A model generated the notes under the pieces. The model made no database searches and was not told where the DNA came from. It saw only the letters and a program-made list of their open reading frames with translations. From Saposhnikovia divaricata (lineage: Eukaryota; Streptophyta; Magnoliopsida; Apiales; Apiaceae), in NCBI GenBank assembly GCA_036435485.1, contig JAZHRN010000137.1, positions 3,434,167-3,498,166 on the forward strand: a DNA stretch of 64,000 nt, read 5' to 3'. A program made the translations under genes and the position numbers. Of this stretch, positions 53,101 through 64,000 are shown piece by piece. Each line of letters begins with the position of its first letter. Positions within the stretch are counted from its first letter, which is position 1.

Positions 53101-56100
53101 GTCTGAATTGCGTCAAATAAAATTTCGTTGAATTCCAATAACCCATAGGAACAAAATATGTAAAAATATCCACAAATTGGTCCGACCCGATTTTTAACAA
53201 TATCCCGTGTACTAACCCCTTTGAGAATTTTCCGAAAACCGAGTTTCGATCATATCAGCTCTTATTCCGGTCCGAACTTCGTCAAATAAAATTTCGTTGA
53301 ATTCCAATAACCCATAGGAACAAAATATATAAAAATATCCACAAATTGGTCCGACCCGATTTTTAACAAAATCCCGTGTACTAACCCCTTTGAGGATTAT
53401 CCGAAAACTGAGTTTCGATCATATCAGCTCCGATTCAGGTCTGAATTGCGTCAAATAAAATTTCGTTGAATTCCAATAACCCATAGGAACAAAATATTTA
53501 AAAATATCCACAAAATGGTCCGACTCGATTTTTAACAATATCCCGTGTACTAACCCTTTTGAGAATTTTCCGAAAACCGAGTTTCGACCATATCAGCTCC
53601 GATTCCGGTCCGAACTTCGTCAAATAAAATTTCGTTGAATTCCAATAACCCATAGGAACAAAATATATAAAAATATCCACAAATTGGTGCGACCCGATTT
53701 TTAACAATATCCCGTGTACTAACCCCTTTGAGGATTATCCGAAAACCGAGTTTCGATCATATCAGCTCCGATTCAGGTCTGAATTGCGTCAAATAAAATT
53801 TCGTTGAATTCCAATAACCCATAGGAACAAAATATGTAAAAATATCCACAAATTGGTCCGACCCGATTTTTAACAATATCCCGTGTACTAACCCCTTTGA
53901 GAATTTTCCGAAAACCGAGTTTCGATCATATCAGCTCTTATTCCGGTCCGAACTTCGTCAAATAAAATTTCGTTGAATTCCAATAACCCATAGGAACAAA
54001 ATATATAAAAATATCCACAAATTGGTCCGACCCGATTTTTAACAATATCCCGTGTACTAACCCCTTTGAGGATTATCCGAAAACTGAGTTTCGATCATAT
54101 CAGCTCCGATTCAGGTCTGAATTGCGTCAAATAAAATTTCGTTGAATTCCAATAACCCATAGGAACAAAATATTTAAAAATATCCACAAAATGGTCCGAC
54201 TCGATTTTTAACAATATCCCGTGTACTAACCCTTTTGAGAATTTTCCGAAAACCGAGTTTCGACCATATCAGCTCCGATTCCGGTCCGAACTTCGTCAAA
54301 TAAAATTTTGTTGAATTCCAATAACCCATAGGAACAAAATATTTAAAAATATCCACAAAATGGTCCGACTCGATTTTTAACAATATCCCGTGTACTAACC
54401 CTTTTGAGAATTTTCCGAAAACCGAGTTTCGATCATATCAGCTCCGATTCCGGTCCGAACTTCGTCAAATAAAATTTCGTTGAATTCCAATAACCCATAG
54501 GAACAAAATATATAAAAATATCCACAAATTGGTCCGACCCGATTTTTAACAATATCCCGTGTACTAACCCCTTTGAGGATTATCCGAAAACCGAGTTTCG
54601 ATCATATCAGCTCCGATTCAGGTCTGAATTGCGTCAAATAAAATTTCGTTGAATTCCAATAACCCATAGGAACATAATATGTAAAAATATTTACAAATTG
54701 GCCCGACCCGATTTTTAACAATATCCCGTGTACTAACCCCTTTGAGAATTTTCCGAAAACCGAGTTTCGATCATATCAGCTCCGATTCCGGTCCGAACTT
54801 CGTCAAATAAAATTTCGTTGAATTCCAATAACCCATAGGAACAAAATATATAAAAATATCCACAAATTGGTCCGACCCGATTTTTAACAATATCCCGTGT
54901 ACTAACCCCTTTGAGGATTATCCGAAAACCGAGTTTCGATCATATCAGCTCCGATTCAGGTCTGAATTGCGTCAAATAAAATTTCGTTGAATTCCAATAA
55001 CCCATAGGAACAAAATATGTAAAAATATCCACAAATTGGTCCGACCCGATTTTTAACAATATCCCGTGTACTAACCCCTTTGAGAATTTTCCGAAAACCG
55101 AGTTTCGATCATATCAGCTCTTATTCCGGTCCGAACTTCGTCAAATAAAATTTCATTGAATTCCAATAACCCATAGGAACAAAATATATAAAAATATCCA
55201 CAAATTGGTCCGACCCGATTTTTAACAATATCCCGTGTACTAACCCCTTTGAGGATTATCCGAAAACTGAGTTTCGATCATATCAGCTCCGATTCAGGTC
55301 TTAATTGCGTCAAATAAAATTTCGTTGAATTCCAATAACCCATAGGAACAAAATATTTAAAAATATCCACAAAATGGTCCGACTCGATTTTTAACAATAT
55401 CCCGTGTACTAACCCTTTTGAGAATTTTCCGAAAACCGAGTTTCGACCATATCAGCTCCGATTCCGGTCCGAACTTCGTCATATAAAATTTTGTTGAATT
55501 CCAATAACCCATAGGAACAAAATATTTAAAAATATCCACAAAATGGTCCGACTCGATTTTTAACAATATCCCGTGTACTAACCCTTTTGAGAATTTTCCG
55601 AAAACCGAGTTTCGATCATATCAGCTCCGATTCCGGTCCGAACTTCGTCAAATAAAATTTCGTTGAATTCCAATAACCCATAGGAACAAAATATATAAAA
55701 ATATCCACAAATTGGTCCGACCCGATTTTTAACAATATCCCGTGTACTAACCCCTTTGAGGATTATCCGAAAACCGAGTTTCGATCATATCAGCTCCGAT
55801 TCAGGTCTGAATTGCGTCAAATAAAATTTCGTTGAATTCCAATAACCCATAGGAACATAATATGTAAAAATATTTACAAATTGGTCCGACCCGATTTTTA
55901 ATAATATCCCGTGTACTAACCCCTTTGAGAATTTTCCGAAAACCGAGTTTCGATCATATCAGCTCCGATTCCGGTCCGAACTTCGTCAAATAAAATTTCG
56001 TTGAATTCCAATAACCCATAGGAACAAAATATATAAAAATATCCACAAATTGGTCCGACCCGATTTTTAACAATATTTCGTGTACTAACCCCTTTGAGAT

Positions 56101-59100
56101 TATCCGAAAACCGAGTTTCGTTCATATCAGCTCCGATTCAGGTCTGAATTGCGTCAAATAAAATTTCGTTGAATTCCAATAACCCATAGGAACAAAATAT
56201 GTAAAAATATCCACAAATTGGTCCGACCCGATTTTTAACAATATCCCGTGTACTAACCCCTTTGAGAATTTTCCGAAAACCGAGTTTCGATCATATCAGC
56301 TCTGATTCCGGTCCGAACTTCGTCAAATAAAATTTCGTTGAATTCCAATAACCCATAGGAACAAAATATATAAAAATATCCACAAATTGGTCCGACCCGA
56401 TTTTTAACAATATCCCGTGTACTAACCCCTTTGAGGATTATCCGAAAACTGAGTTTCGATCATATCAGCTCCGATTCAGGTCTGAATTGCGTCAAATAAA
56501 ATTTCGTTGAATTCCAATAACCCATAGGAACAAAATATTTAAAAATATCCACAAAATGGTCCGACTCGATTTTTAACAATATCCCGTGTACTAACCCTTT
56601 TGAGAATTTTCCGAAAACCGAGTTTCGACCATATCAACTCCGATTCCGGTCCGAACTTCGTCAAATAAAATTTTGTTGAATTCCAATAACCCATAGGAAC
56701 AAAATATATAAAAATATCCACAAATTGGTCCGACCCGATTTTTAACAATATCCCGTGTACTAACCCCTTTGAGGATTATCCGAAAACCGAGTTTCGATCA
56801 TATCAGCTCCGATTCAGGTCTGAATTGCGTCAAATAAAATTTCGTTGAATTCCAATAACCCATAGGAACAAAATATTTAAAAATATCCACAAAATGGTCC
56901 GACTCGATTTTTAACAATATCCCGTGTACTAACCCTTTTGAGAATTTTCCGAAAATCGGGTTTCGATCATATCAGCTCCGATTCCGGTCCGAACTTCGTC
57001 AAATAAAATTTCGTTGAATTCCAATAACCCATAGGAACAAAATATATAAAAATATCCACAAATTGGTCCGACCCGATTTTTAACAATATCCCGTGTACTA
57101 ACCCCTTTGAGGATTATCCGAAAACCGAGTTTCGATCATATCAGCTCCGATTCAGGTCTGAAGTGCGTCAAATAAAATTTCGTTGAATTCCAATAACCCA
57201 TAGGAACATAATATGTAAAAATATTTACAAATTGGCCCGACCCGATTTTTAACAATATCCCGTGTACTAACCCCTTTGAGAATTTTCCGAAAACCGAGTT
57301 TCGATCATATCAGCTCCGATTCCGGTCCGAACTTCGTCAAATAAAATTTCGTTGAATTCCAATAACCCATAGGAACAAAATATATAAAAATATCCACAAA
57401 TTGGTCCGACCCGATTTTTAACAATATCCCGTGTACTAACTCCTTTGAGGATTATCCGAAAACCGAGTTTCGATCATATCAGCTCCGATTCAGGTCTGAA
57501 TTGCGTCAAATAAAATTTCGTTGAATTCCAATAACCCATAGGAACAAAATATGTAAAAATATCCACAAATTGGTCCGACCCGATTTTTAACAATATCCCG
57601 TGTACTAACCCCTTTGAGAATTTTCCGAAAACCGAGTTTCGATCATATCAGCTCTTATTCCGGTCCGAACTTCGTCAAATAAAATTTCGTTGAATTCCAA
57701 TAACCCATAGGAACAAAATATATAAAAATATCCACAAATTGGTCCGACCCGATTTTTAACAATATCCCGTGTACTAACCCCTTTGAGGATTATCCGAAAA
57801 CTGAGTTTCGATCATATCAGCTCCGATTCAGGTCTGAATTGCGTCAAATAAAATTTCGTTGAATTCCAATAACCCATAGGAACAAAATATTTAAAAATAT
57901 CCACAAAATGGTCCGACTCGATTTTTAACAATATCCCGTGTACTAACCCTTTTGAGAATTTTCCGAAAACCGAGTTTCGACCATATCAGCTCCGATTCCG
58001 GTCCGAACTTCGTCAAATAAAATTTCGTTGAATTCCAATAACCCATAGGAACAAAATATATAAAAATATCCACAAATTGGTCCGACCCGATTTTTAACAA
58101 TATCCCGTGTACTAACCCCTTTGAGGATTATCCGAAAACCGAGTTTCGATCATATCAGCTCCGATTCATGTCTGAATTGCGTCAAATAAAATTTCGTTGA
58201 ATTCCAATAACCCATAGGAACAAAATATGTAAAAATATCCACAAATTGGTCCGACCCGATTTTTAACAATATCCCGTGTACTAACCCCTTTGAGAATTTT
58301 CCGAAAACCGAGTTTCGATCATATCAGCTCTTATTCCGGTCCGAACTTCGTCAAATAAAATTTCGTTGAATTCCAATAACCCATAGGAACAAAATATATA
58401 AAAATATCCACAAATTGGTCCGACCCGATTTTTAACAATATCCCGTGTACTAACCCCTTTGAGGATTATCCGAAAACTGAGTTTCGATCATATCAGCTCC
58501 GATTCAGGTCTGAATTGCGTCAAATAAAATTTCGTTGAATTCCAATAACCCATAGGAACAAAATATTTAAAAATATCCACAAAATGGTCCGACTCGATTT
58601 TTAACAATATCCCGTGTACTAACCCTTTTGAGAATTTTCCGAAAACCGAGTTTCGACCATATCAGCTCCGATTCCGGTCCGAACTTCGTCAAATAAAATT
58701 TTGTTGAATTCCAATAACCCATAGGAACAAAATATTTAAAAATATCCACAAAATGGTCCGACTCGATTTTTAACAATATCCCGTGTACTAACCCTTTTGA
58801 GAATTTTCCGAAAACCGAGTTTCGATCATATCAGCTCCGATTCCGGTCCGAACTTCGTCAAATAAAATTTCGTTGAATTCCAATAACCCATAGGAACAAA
58901 ATATATAAAAATATCCACAAATTGGTCCGACCCGATTTTTAACAATATCCCGTGTACTAACCCCTTTGAGGATTATCCGAAAACCGAGTTTCGATCATAT
59001 CAGCTCCGATTCAGGTCTGAATTGCGTCAAATAAAATTTCGTTGAATTCCAATAACCCATAGGAACATAATATGTAAAAATATTTACAAATTGGTCCGAC

Positions 59101-60309
59101 CCGATTTTTAATAATATCCCGTGTACTAACCCCTTTGAGAATTTTCCGAAAACCGAGTTTCGATCATATCAGCTCCGATTCTGGTCCGAACTTCGTCAAA
59201 TAAAATTTCGTTGAATTCCAATAACCCATAGGAACAAAATATATAAAAATATCCACAAATTGGTCCGACCCGATTTTTAACAATATTTCGTGTACTAACC
59301 CCTTTGAGATTATCCGAAAACCGAGTTTCGTTCATATCAGCTCCGATTCAGGTCTGAATTGCGTCAAATAAAATTTCGTTGAATTCCAATAACCCATAGG
59401 AACAAAATATGTAAAAATATCCACAAATTGGTCCGACCCGATTTTTAACAATATCCCGTGTACTAACCCCTTTGAGAATTTTCCGAAAACCGAGTTTCGA
59501 TCATATCAGCTCTGATTCCGGTCCGAACTTCGTCAAATAAAATTTCGTTGAATTCCAATAACCCATAGGAACAAAATATATAAAAATATCCACAAATTGG
59601 TCCGACCCGATTTTTAACAATATCCCGTGTACTAACCCCTTTGAGGATTATCCGAAAACTGAGTTTCGATCATATCAGCTCCGATTCAGGTCTGAATTGC
59701 GTCAAATAAAATTTCGTTGAATTCCAATAACCCATAGGAACAAAATATTTAAAAATATCCACAAAATGGTCCGACTCGATTTTTAACAATATCCCGTGTA
59801 CTAACCCTTTTGAGAATTTTCCGAAAACCGAGTTTCGACCATATCAGCTCCGATTCCGGTCCGAACTTCGTCAAATAAAATTTCGTTGAATTCCAATAAC
59901 CCATAGGAACAAAATATATAAAAATATCCACAAATTGGTCCGACCCAATTTTTAACAATATCCCGTGTACTAACCCCTTTGAGGATTATCCGAAAACCGA
60001 GTTTCGATCATATCAGCTCCGATTCAGGTCTGAATTGCGTAAAATAAAATTTCGTTGAATTCCAATAACCCATAGGAACAAAATATTTAAAAATATCCAC
60101 AAATTGGTCCGACCCGATTTTTAACAATATCCCGTGTACTAACCCCTTTGAGAATTTTCCGAAAACCGAGTTTCGATCATATCAGCTCCGATTCCGGTCC
60201 GAACTTCGTCAAATGAAATTTTGTTGAATTCCAATAACCCATAGGAACAAAATATATAAAAATATCCACAAATTGGTCCGACCCGATTTTTAACAATATC
60301 CCGTGTACT
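47131..60309 (+). repeat. Very long higher-order repeat II, copy B (13,179 bp, 78 monomers)
   Basis: This unit runs between equivalent TTTAAGGATTATCC monomers near 47,131 and 60,309. It follows copy A with offset changes from 11,320 to 10,645 bp near 41.5-41.8 kb of copy A. It then adds about 2.5 kb (57.8-60.1 kb) that resembles 53.5-56.5 kb at offsets of 4,393 and then 3,210 bp. Private changes are AACGCCTTTG near 48,145, a C insertion in GACCCCAATTTTT near 52,338, ACAAAATCCCG near 53,365, GAAGTGCGTC near 57,161 and CATGTCTGAATT near 58,167. Confidence 0.85.
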
Positions 60310-63300
60310 AACCCCTTTAAGGATTATCCGAAAACCGAGTTTCGATCATATCAGCTCCGATTCAGGTCTGAATTGCGTCAAATAAAATTTCGTTGAATTC
60401 CAATAACCCATAGGAACAAAATATGTAAAAATATCCACAAATTGGTCCGACCCGATTTTTAACAATATCCCGTGTACTAACCCCTTTGAGAATTTTTCGA
60501 AAACCGAGTTTCGATCATATCAGCTCCGATTCCGGTCCGAACTTCGTCAAATGAAATTTTGTTGAATTCCAATAACCCATAGGAACAAAATATATAAAAA
60601 TATCCACAAATTGGTCCGACCTGATTTTTAACAATATCCCGTGTACTAACCCCTTTGAGATTATCCGAAAACCGAGTTTCGTTCATATCAGCTCCGATTC
60701 AGGTCTGAATTGCGTCAAATAAAATTTCGTTGAATTCCAATAACCCATAGGAACAAAATATGTAAAAATATCCACAAATTGGTCCGACCCGATTTGTAAC
60801 AATATCCCGTGTACTAACCCCTTTGAGAATTTTCCGAAAACCGAGTTTCGATCATATCAGCTCCGATTCCGGTCCGAACTTCGTCAAATAAAATTTCGTT
60901 GAATTCCAATAACCCATAGGAACAAAATATATAAAAATATCCACAAATTGGTCCGACCCGATTTTTAACAATATCCAGTGTACTAACCCCTTTGAGGATT
61001 ATCCGAAAACCGAGTTTCGATCATATCAGCTCCGATTCAGGTCTGAATTGCGTCAAATAAAATTTCGTTGAATTCCAATAACCCATAGGAACAAAATATT
61101 TAAAAATATCCACAAAATGGTCCGACTCGATTTTTAACAATATCCCGTGTACTAACCCTTTTGAGAATTTTCCGAAAACCGAGTTTCGATCATATCAGCT
61201 CCGATTCCGGTCCGAACTTCGTCAAATAAAATTTCGTTGAATTCCAATAACCCATAGGAACAAAATATATAAAAATATCCACAAATTGGTCCGACCCGAT
61301 TTTTAACAATATCCTGTGTACTAACCCCTTTGAGGATTATCCGAAAACCGAGTTTCGATCATATCAGCTCCGATTCAGGTCTGAATTGCGTCAAATAAAA
61401 TTTCGTTGAATTCCAATAACCCATAGGAACAAAATATTTAAAAATATCCACAAAATGGTCCGACTCGATTTTTAACAATATCCCGTGTACTAACCCTTTT
61501 GAGAATTTTCCGAAAACCGGGTTTCGATCATATCAGCTCCGATTCCGGTCCGAACTTCGTCAAATAAAATTTCGTTGAATTCCAATAACCCATAGGAACA
61601 AAATATATAAAAATATCCACAAATTGGTCCGACCCGATTTTTAACAATATCCCGTGTACTAACCCCTTTGAGGATTATCCGAAAACCGAGTTTCGATCAT
61701 ATCAGCTCCGATTCAGGTCTGAATTGCGTCAAATAAAATTTCGTTGAATTCCAATAACCCATAGGAACATAATATGTAAAAATATTTACAAATTGGCCCG
61801 ACCCGATTTTTAACAATATCCCGTGTACTAACCCCTTTGAGAATTTTCCGAAAACCGAGTTTCGATCATATCAGCTCCGATTCCGGTCCGAACTTCGTCA
61901 AATAAAATTTCGTTGAATTCCAATAACCCATAGGAACAAAATATATAAAAATATCCACAAATTGGTCCGACCCGATTTTTAACAATATCCCGTGTACTAA
62001 CCCCTTTGAGGATTATCCGAAAACCGAGTTTCGATCATATCAGCTCCGATTCAGGTCTGAATTGCGTCAAATAAAATTTCGTTGAATTCCAATAACCCAT
62101 AGGAACAAAATATGTAAAAATATCCACAAATTGGTCCGACCCGATTTTTAACAATATCCCGTGTACTAACCCCTTTGAGAATTTTCCGAAAACCGAGTTT
62201 CGATCATATCAGCTCTTATTCCGGTCCGAACTTCGTCAAATAAAATTTCGTTGAATTCCAATAACCCATAGGAACAAAATATATAAAAATATCCACAAAT
62301 TGGTCCGACCCGATTTTTAACAATATCCCGTGTACTAACCCTTTTGAGGATTATCCGAAAACTGAGTTTCGATCATATCAGCTCCGATTCAGGTCTGAAT
62401 TGCGTCAAATAAAATTTCGTTGAATTCCAATAACCCATAGGAACAAAATATTTAAAAATATCCACAAAATGGTCCGACTCGATTTTTAACAATATCCCGT
62501 GTACTAACCCTTTTGAGAATTTTCCGAAAACCGAGTTTCGACCATATCAGCTCCGATTCCGGTCCAAACTTCGTCAAATAAAATTTTGTTGAATTCCAAT
62601 AACCCATAGGAACAAAATATTTAAAAATATCCACAAAATGGTCCGACTCGATTTTTAACAATATCCCGTGTACTAACCCTTTTGAGAATTTTCCGAAAAC
62701 CGAGTTTCGATCATATCAGCTCCGATTCCGGTCCGAACTTCGTCAAATAAAATTTCGTTGAATTCCAATAACCCATAGGAACAAAATATATAAAAATATC
62801 CACAAATTGGTCCGACCCGATTTTTAACAATATCCCGTGTACTAACCCCTTTGAGGATTATCCGAAAACCGAGTTTCGATCATATCAGCTCCGATTCAGG
62901 TCTGAATTGCGTCAAATAAAATTTCGTTGAATTCCAATAACCCATAGGAACATAATATGTAAAAATATTTACAAATTGGTCCGACCCGATTTTTAATAAT
63001 ATCCCGTGTACTAACCCCTTTGAGAATTTTCCGAAAACCGAGTTTCGATCATATCAGCTCCGATTCCGGTCCGAACTTCGTCAAATAAAATTTCGTTGAA
63101 TTCCAATAACCCATAGGAACAAAATATATAAAAATATCCACAAATTGGTCCGACCCGATTTTTAACAATATTTCGTGTACTAACCCCTTTGAGATTATCC
63201 GAAAACCGAGTTTCGTTCATATCAGCTCCGATTCAGGTCTGAATTGCGTCAAATAAAATTTCGTTGAATTCCAATAACCCATAGGAACAAAATATGTAAA

Positions 63301-64000
63301 AATATCCACAAATTGGTCCGACCCGATTTTTAACAATATCCCGTGTACTAACCCCTTTGAGAATTTTCCGAAAACCGAGTTTCGATCATATCAGCTCTGA
63401 TTCCGGTCCGAACTTCGTCAAATAAAATTTCGTTGAATTCCAATAACCCATAGGAACAAAATATATAAAAATATCCACAAATTGGTCAGACCCGATTTTT
63501 AACAATATCCCGTGTACTAACCCCTTTGAGGATTATCCGAAAACTGAGTTTCGATCATATCAGCTCCGATTCAGGTCTGAATTGCGTCAAATAAAATTTC
63601 GTTGAATTCCAATAACCCATAGGAACAAAATATTTAAAAATATCCACAAAATGGTCCGACTCGATTTTTAACAATATCCCGTGTACTAACCCTTTTGAGA
63701 ATTTTCCGAAAACCGAGTTTCGACCATATCAGCTCCGATTCCGGTCCAAACTTCGTCAAATAAAATTTTGTTGAATTCCAATAACCCATAGGAACAAAAT
63801 ATTTAAAAATATCCACAAAATGGTCCGACTCGATTTTTAACAATATCCCGTGTACTAACCCTTTTGAGAATTTTCCGAAAACCGAGTTTCGATCATATCA
63901 GCTCCGATTCCGGTCCGAACTTCGTCAAATAAAATTTCGTTGAATTCCAATAACCCATAGGAACAAAATATATAAAAATATCCACAAATTGGTCCGACCC
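60310..64000 (+). repeat. Very long higher-order repeat II, copy C (truncated by window edge)
   Basis: The third unit begins as copies A and B do: TTTAAGGATTATCC, then GAATTTTTCG near 60,491, then GTTCATATC near 60,680, then GATTTGTAAC at 60,791. It has only one of the two 1,014-bp six-monomer units seen in A and B. From about 61,770 it jumps to the CATAATATGTAAAAATATTT monomer type that lies several kb further on in copies A and B. A private GACCTGATTTTT is near 60,618. GGTCCAAACTTCG occurs at about 62,572 and 63,745, which reveals a recent 1.18-kb duplication within this copy. Confidence 0.8.

Larger units (their letters stand above)
1..64000 (+). repeat. Satellite DNA array, ~169-bp monomer, head to tail, fills the window
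   Basis: The window is a continuous tandem repeat. Landmarks recur every 168-169 bases from end to end: CAATATCCCGTGTACTAACC, CCGAAAACCGAGTTTCGATC, TTGAATTCCAATAACCCATA and GGAACAAAATAT. All copies run in the same direction and both window edges fall inside the array, so its full length is unknown. Monomers differ from each other by a few to about a dozen bases, while copies of the same higher-order position are nearly identical. I saw no transposon, inversion or unrelated spacer. Unit length, purity and higher-order structure are those of centromeric or pericentromeric satellites, where such DNA commonly carries CENH3 nucleosomes. That role is inference, since the sequence alone cannot show CENH3 occupancy. 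The family is not one I recognise, and a non-centromeric heterochromatic block is the main alternative. Confidence 0.97.

Noticed and set aside
370..63843. Dozens of minus-strand ORFs of 69-75 codons with almost the same protein
   Set aside because: They span about 1.2 monomers and recur with the satellite. One group starts at ATG only where the one-base deletion restores phase. The other group (for example 38,629-38,838) starts at TTG, an unlikely eukaryotic start. No domain, RBS, intron or codon signal is visible, and variants ignore codon position.
1..64000. CRISPR-like array of repeats and spacers
   Set aside because: The whole 169-bp unit repeats. There are no short repeats separated by unique spacers, and no cas genes.
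1..64000. Transposon, LTR element or inverted segment inside the array
   Set aside because: Landmarks keep the same strand and spacing throughout, and no stretch departs from the monomer for more than a few bases.
1..64000. Telomere-like or rDNA repeats
   Set aside because: The AACCC and AACCCC words occur once or twice per monomer in fixed places and never in tandem. No rRNA landmark is present.
1..64000. Replication origin consensus (yeast ARS-like words in the AT-rich junction)
   Set aside because: The closest words have a mismatch, occur in every monomer because of base composition, and the motif has meaning only in budding yeasts, which this array does not resemble.
1..64000. Assignment to a named plant satellite family or species
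   Set aside because: I do not recognise the monomer. It does not look like the Arabidopsis 178-bp repeat as I know it. A database search would be needed to name it.

Overview
This 64-kb window is one uninterrupted tandem array of a satellite repeat of about 169 bp. I read roughly 379 head-to-tail copies (64,000 / about 168.8), all in the same orientation. I found no credible gene, RNA gene, transposon, CRISPR array, operon or non-satellite insertion. The consensus is about 37% GC by hand count of one monomer. The + strand is C-richer than G (about 38 C to 25 G per monomer), and this skew never flips. Organism: the unit length, array size, purity and layered higher-order repeats (HORs) fit a eukaryotic centromeric or pericentromeric satellite. 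Many diagnostic variants look like decayed methyl-CpG sites, which suggests a genome with cytosine methylation. A flowering plant is my best guess, because 160-180 bp centromere satellites are typical there. I do not recognise the family and cannot name a species.

The basic unit is a dimer of two monomer types. Type A reads GAGAATTTTCCG and then GATTCCGGTCCGAAC. Type B reads GAGGATTATCCG (or GAGATTATCCG with one base lost) and then GATTCAGGTCTGAATTGCG. The junction after each monomer is ATATAT, ATATGT or ATATTT. ATATAT mainly follows A, and ATATGT or ATATTT mainly follow B, giving a frequent four-monomer rhythm.

Layout: (1) 1 to about 11.86 kb holds three copies of a 4,047-bp (24-monomer) HOR; the second is 4,554 bp because of a three-monomer insertion. 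(2) About 11.35-17.5 kb holds a 1,013-bp six-monomer duplication and a further HOR copy at an offset of 5,231 bp. (3) About 17.5-27.6 kb is nested: a 674-bp tetramer duplication, a 2,867-bp (17-monomer) duplication, a 1,349-bp (8-monomer) triplication, and a displaced copy of the 20.4-22.4 kb block at 25.6-27.6 kb. (4) About 27.7-36.0 kb contains 2,024-bp (12-monomer) and 843-bp (5-monomer) duplications. (5) About 36-64 kb is a second subfamily, in which nearly all monomers are 169 bp and type A carries CAAATAAAATTTCG instead of CAAATGAAATTTTG. It is built from very long units of 11,320 bp (67 monomers) and 13,179 bp (78 monomers), with a third begun at the right edge. Inside them are 1,014-bp and 676-bp sub-duplications.

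Nothing here works as genes in concert. The many 69-codon reading frames on the minus strand are by-products of the repeat and are rejected. What merits attention is the layered duplication history, the CpG-type variants, a conserved small dyad in each monomer, and a probable four-base micro-inversion near the left edge.
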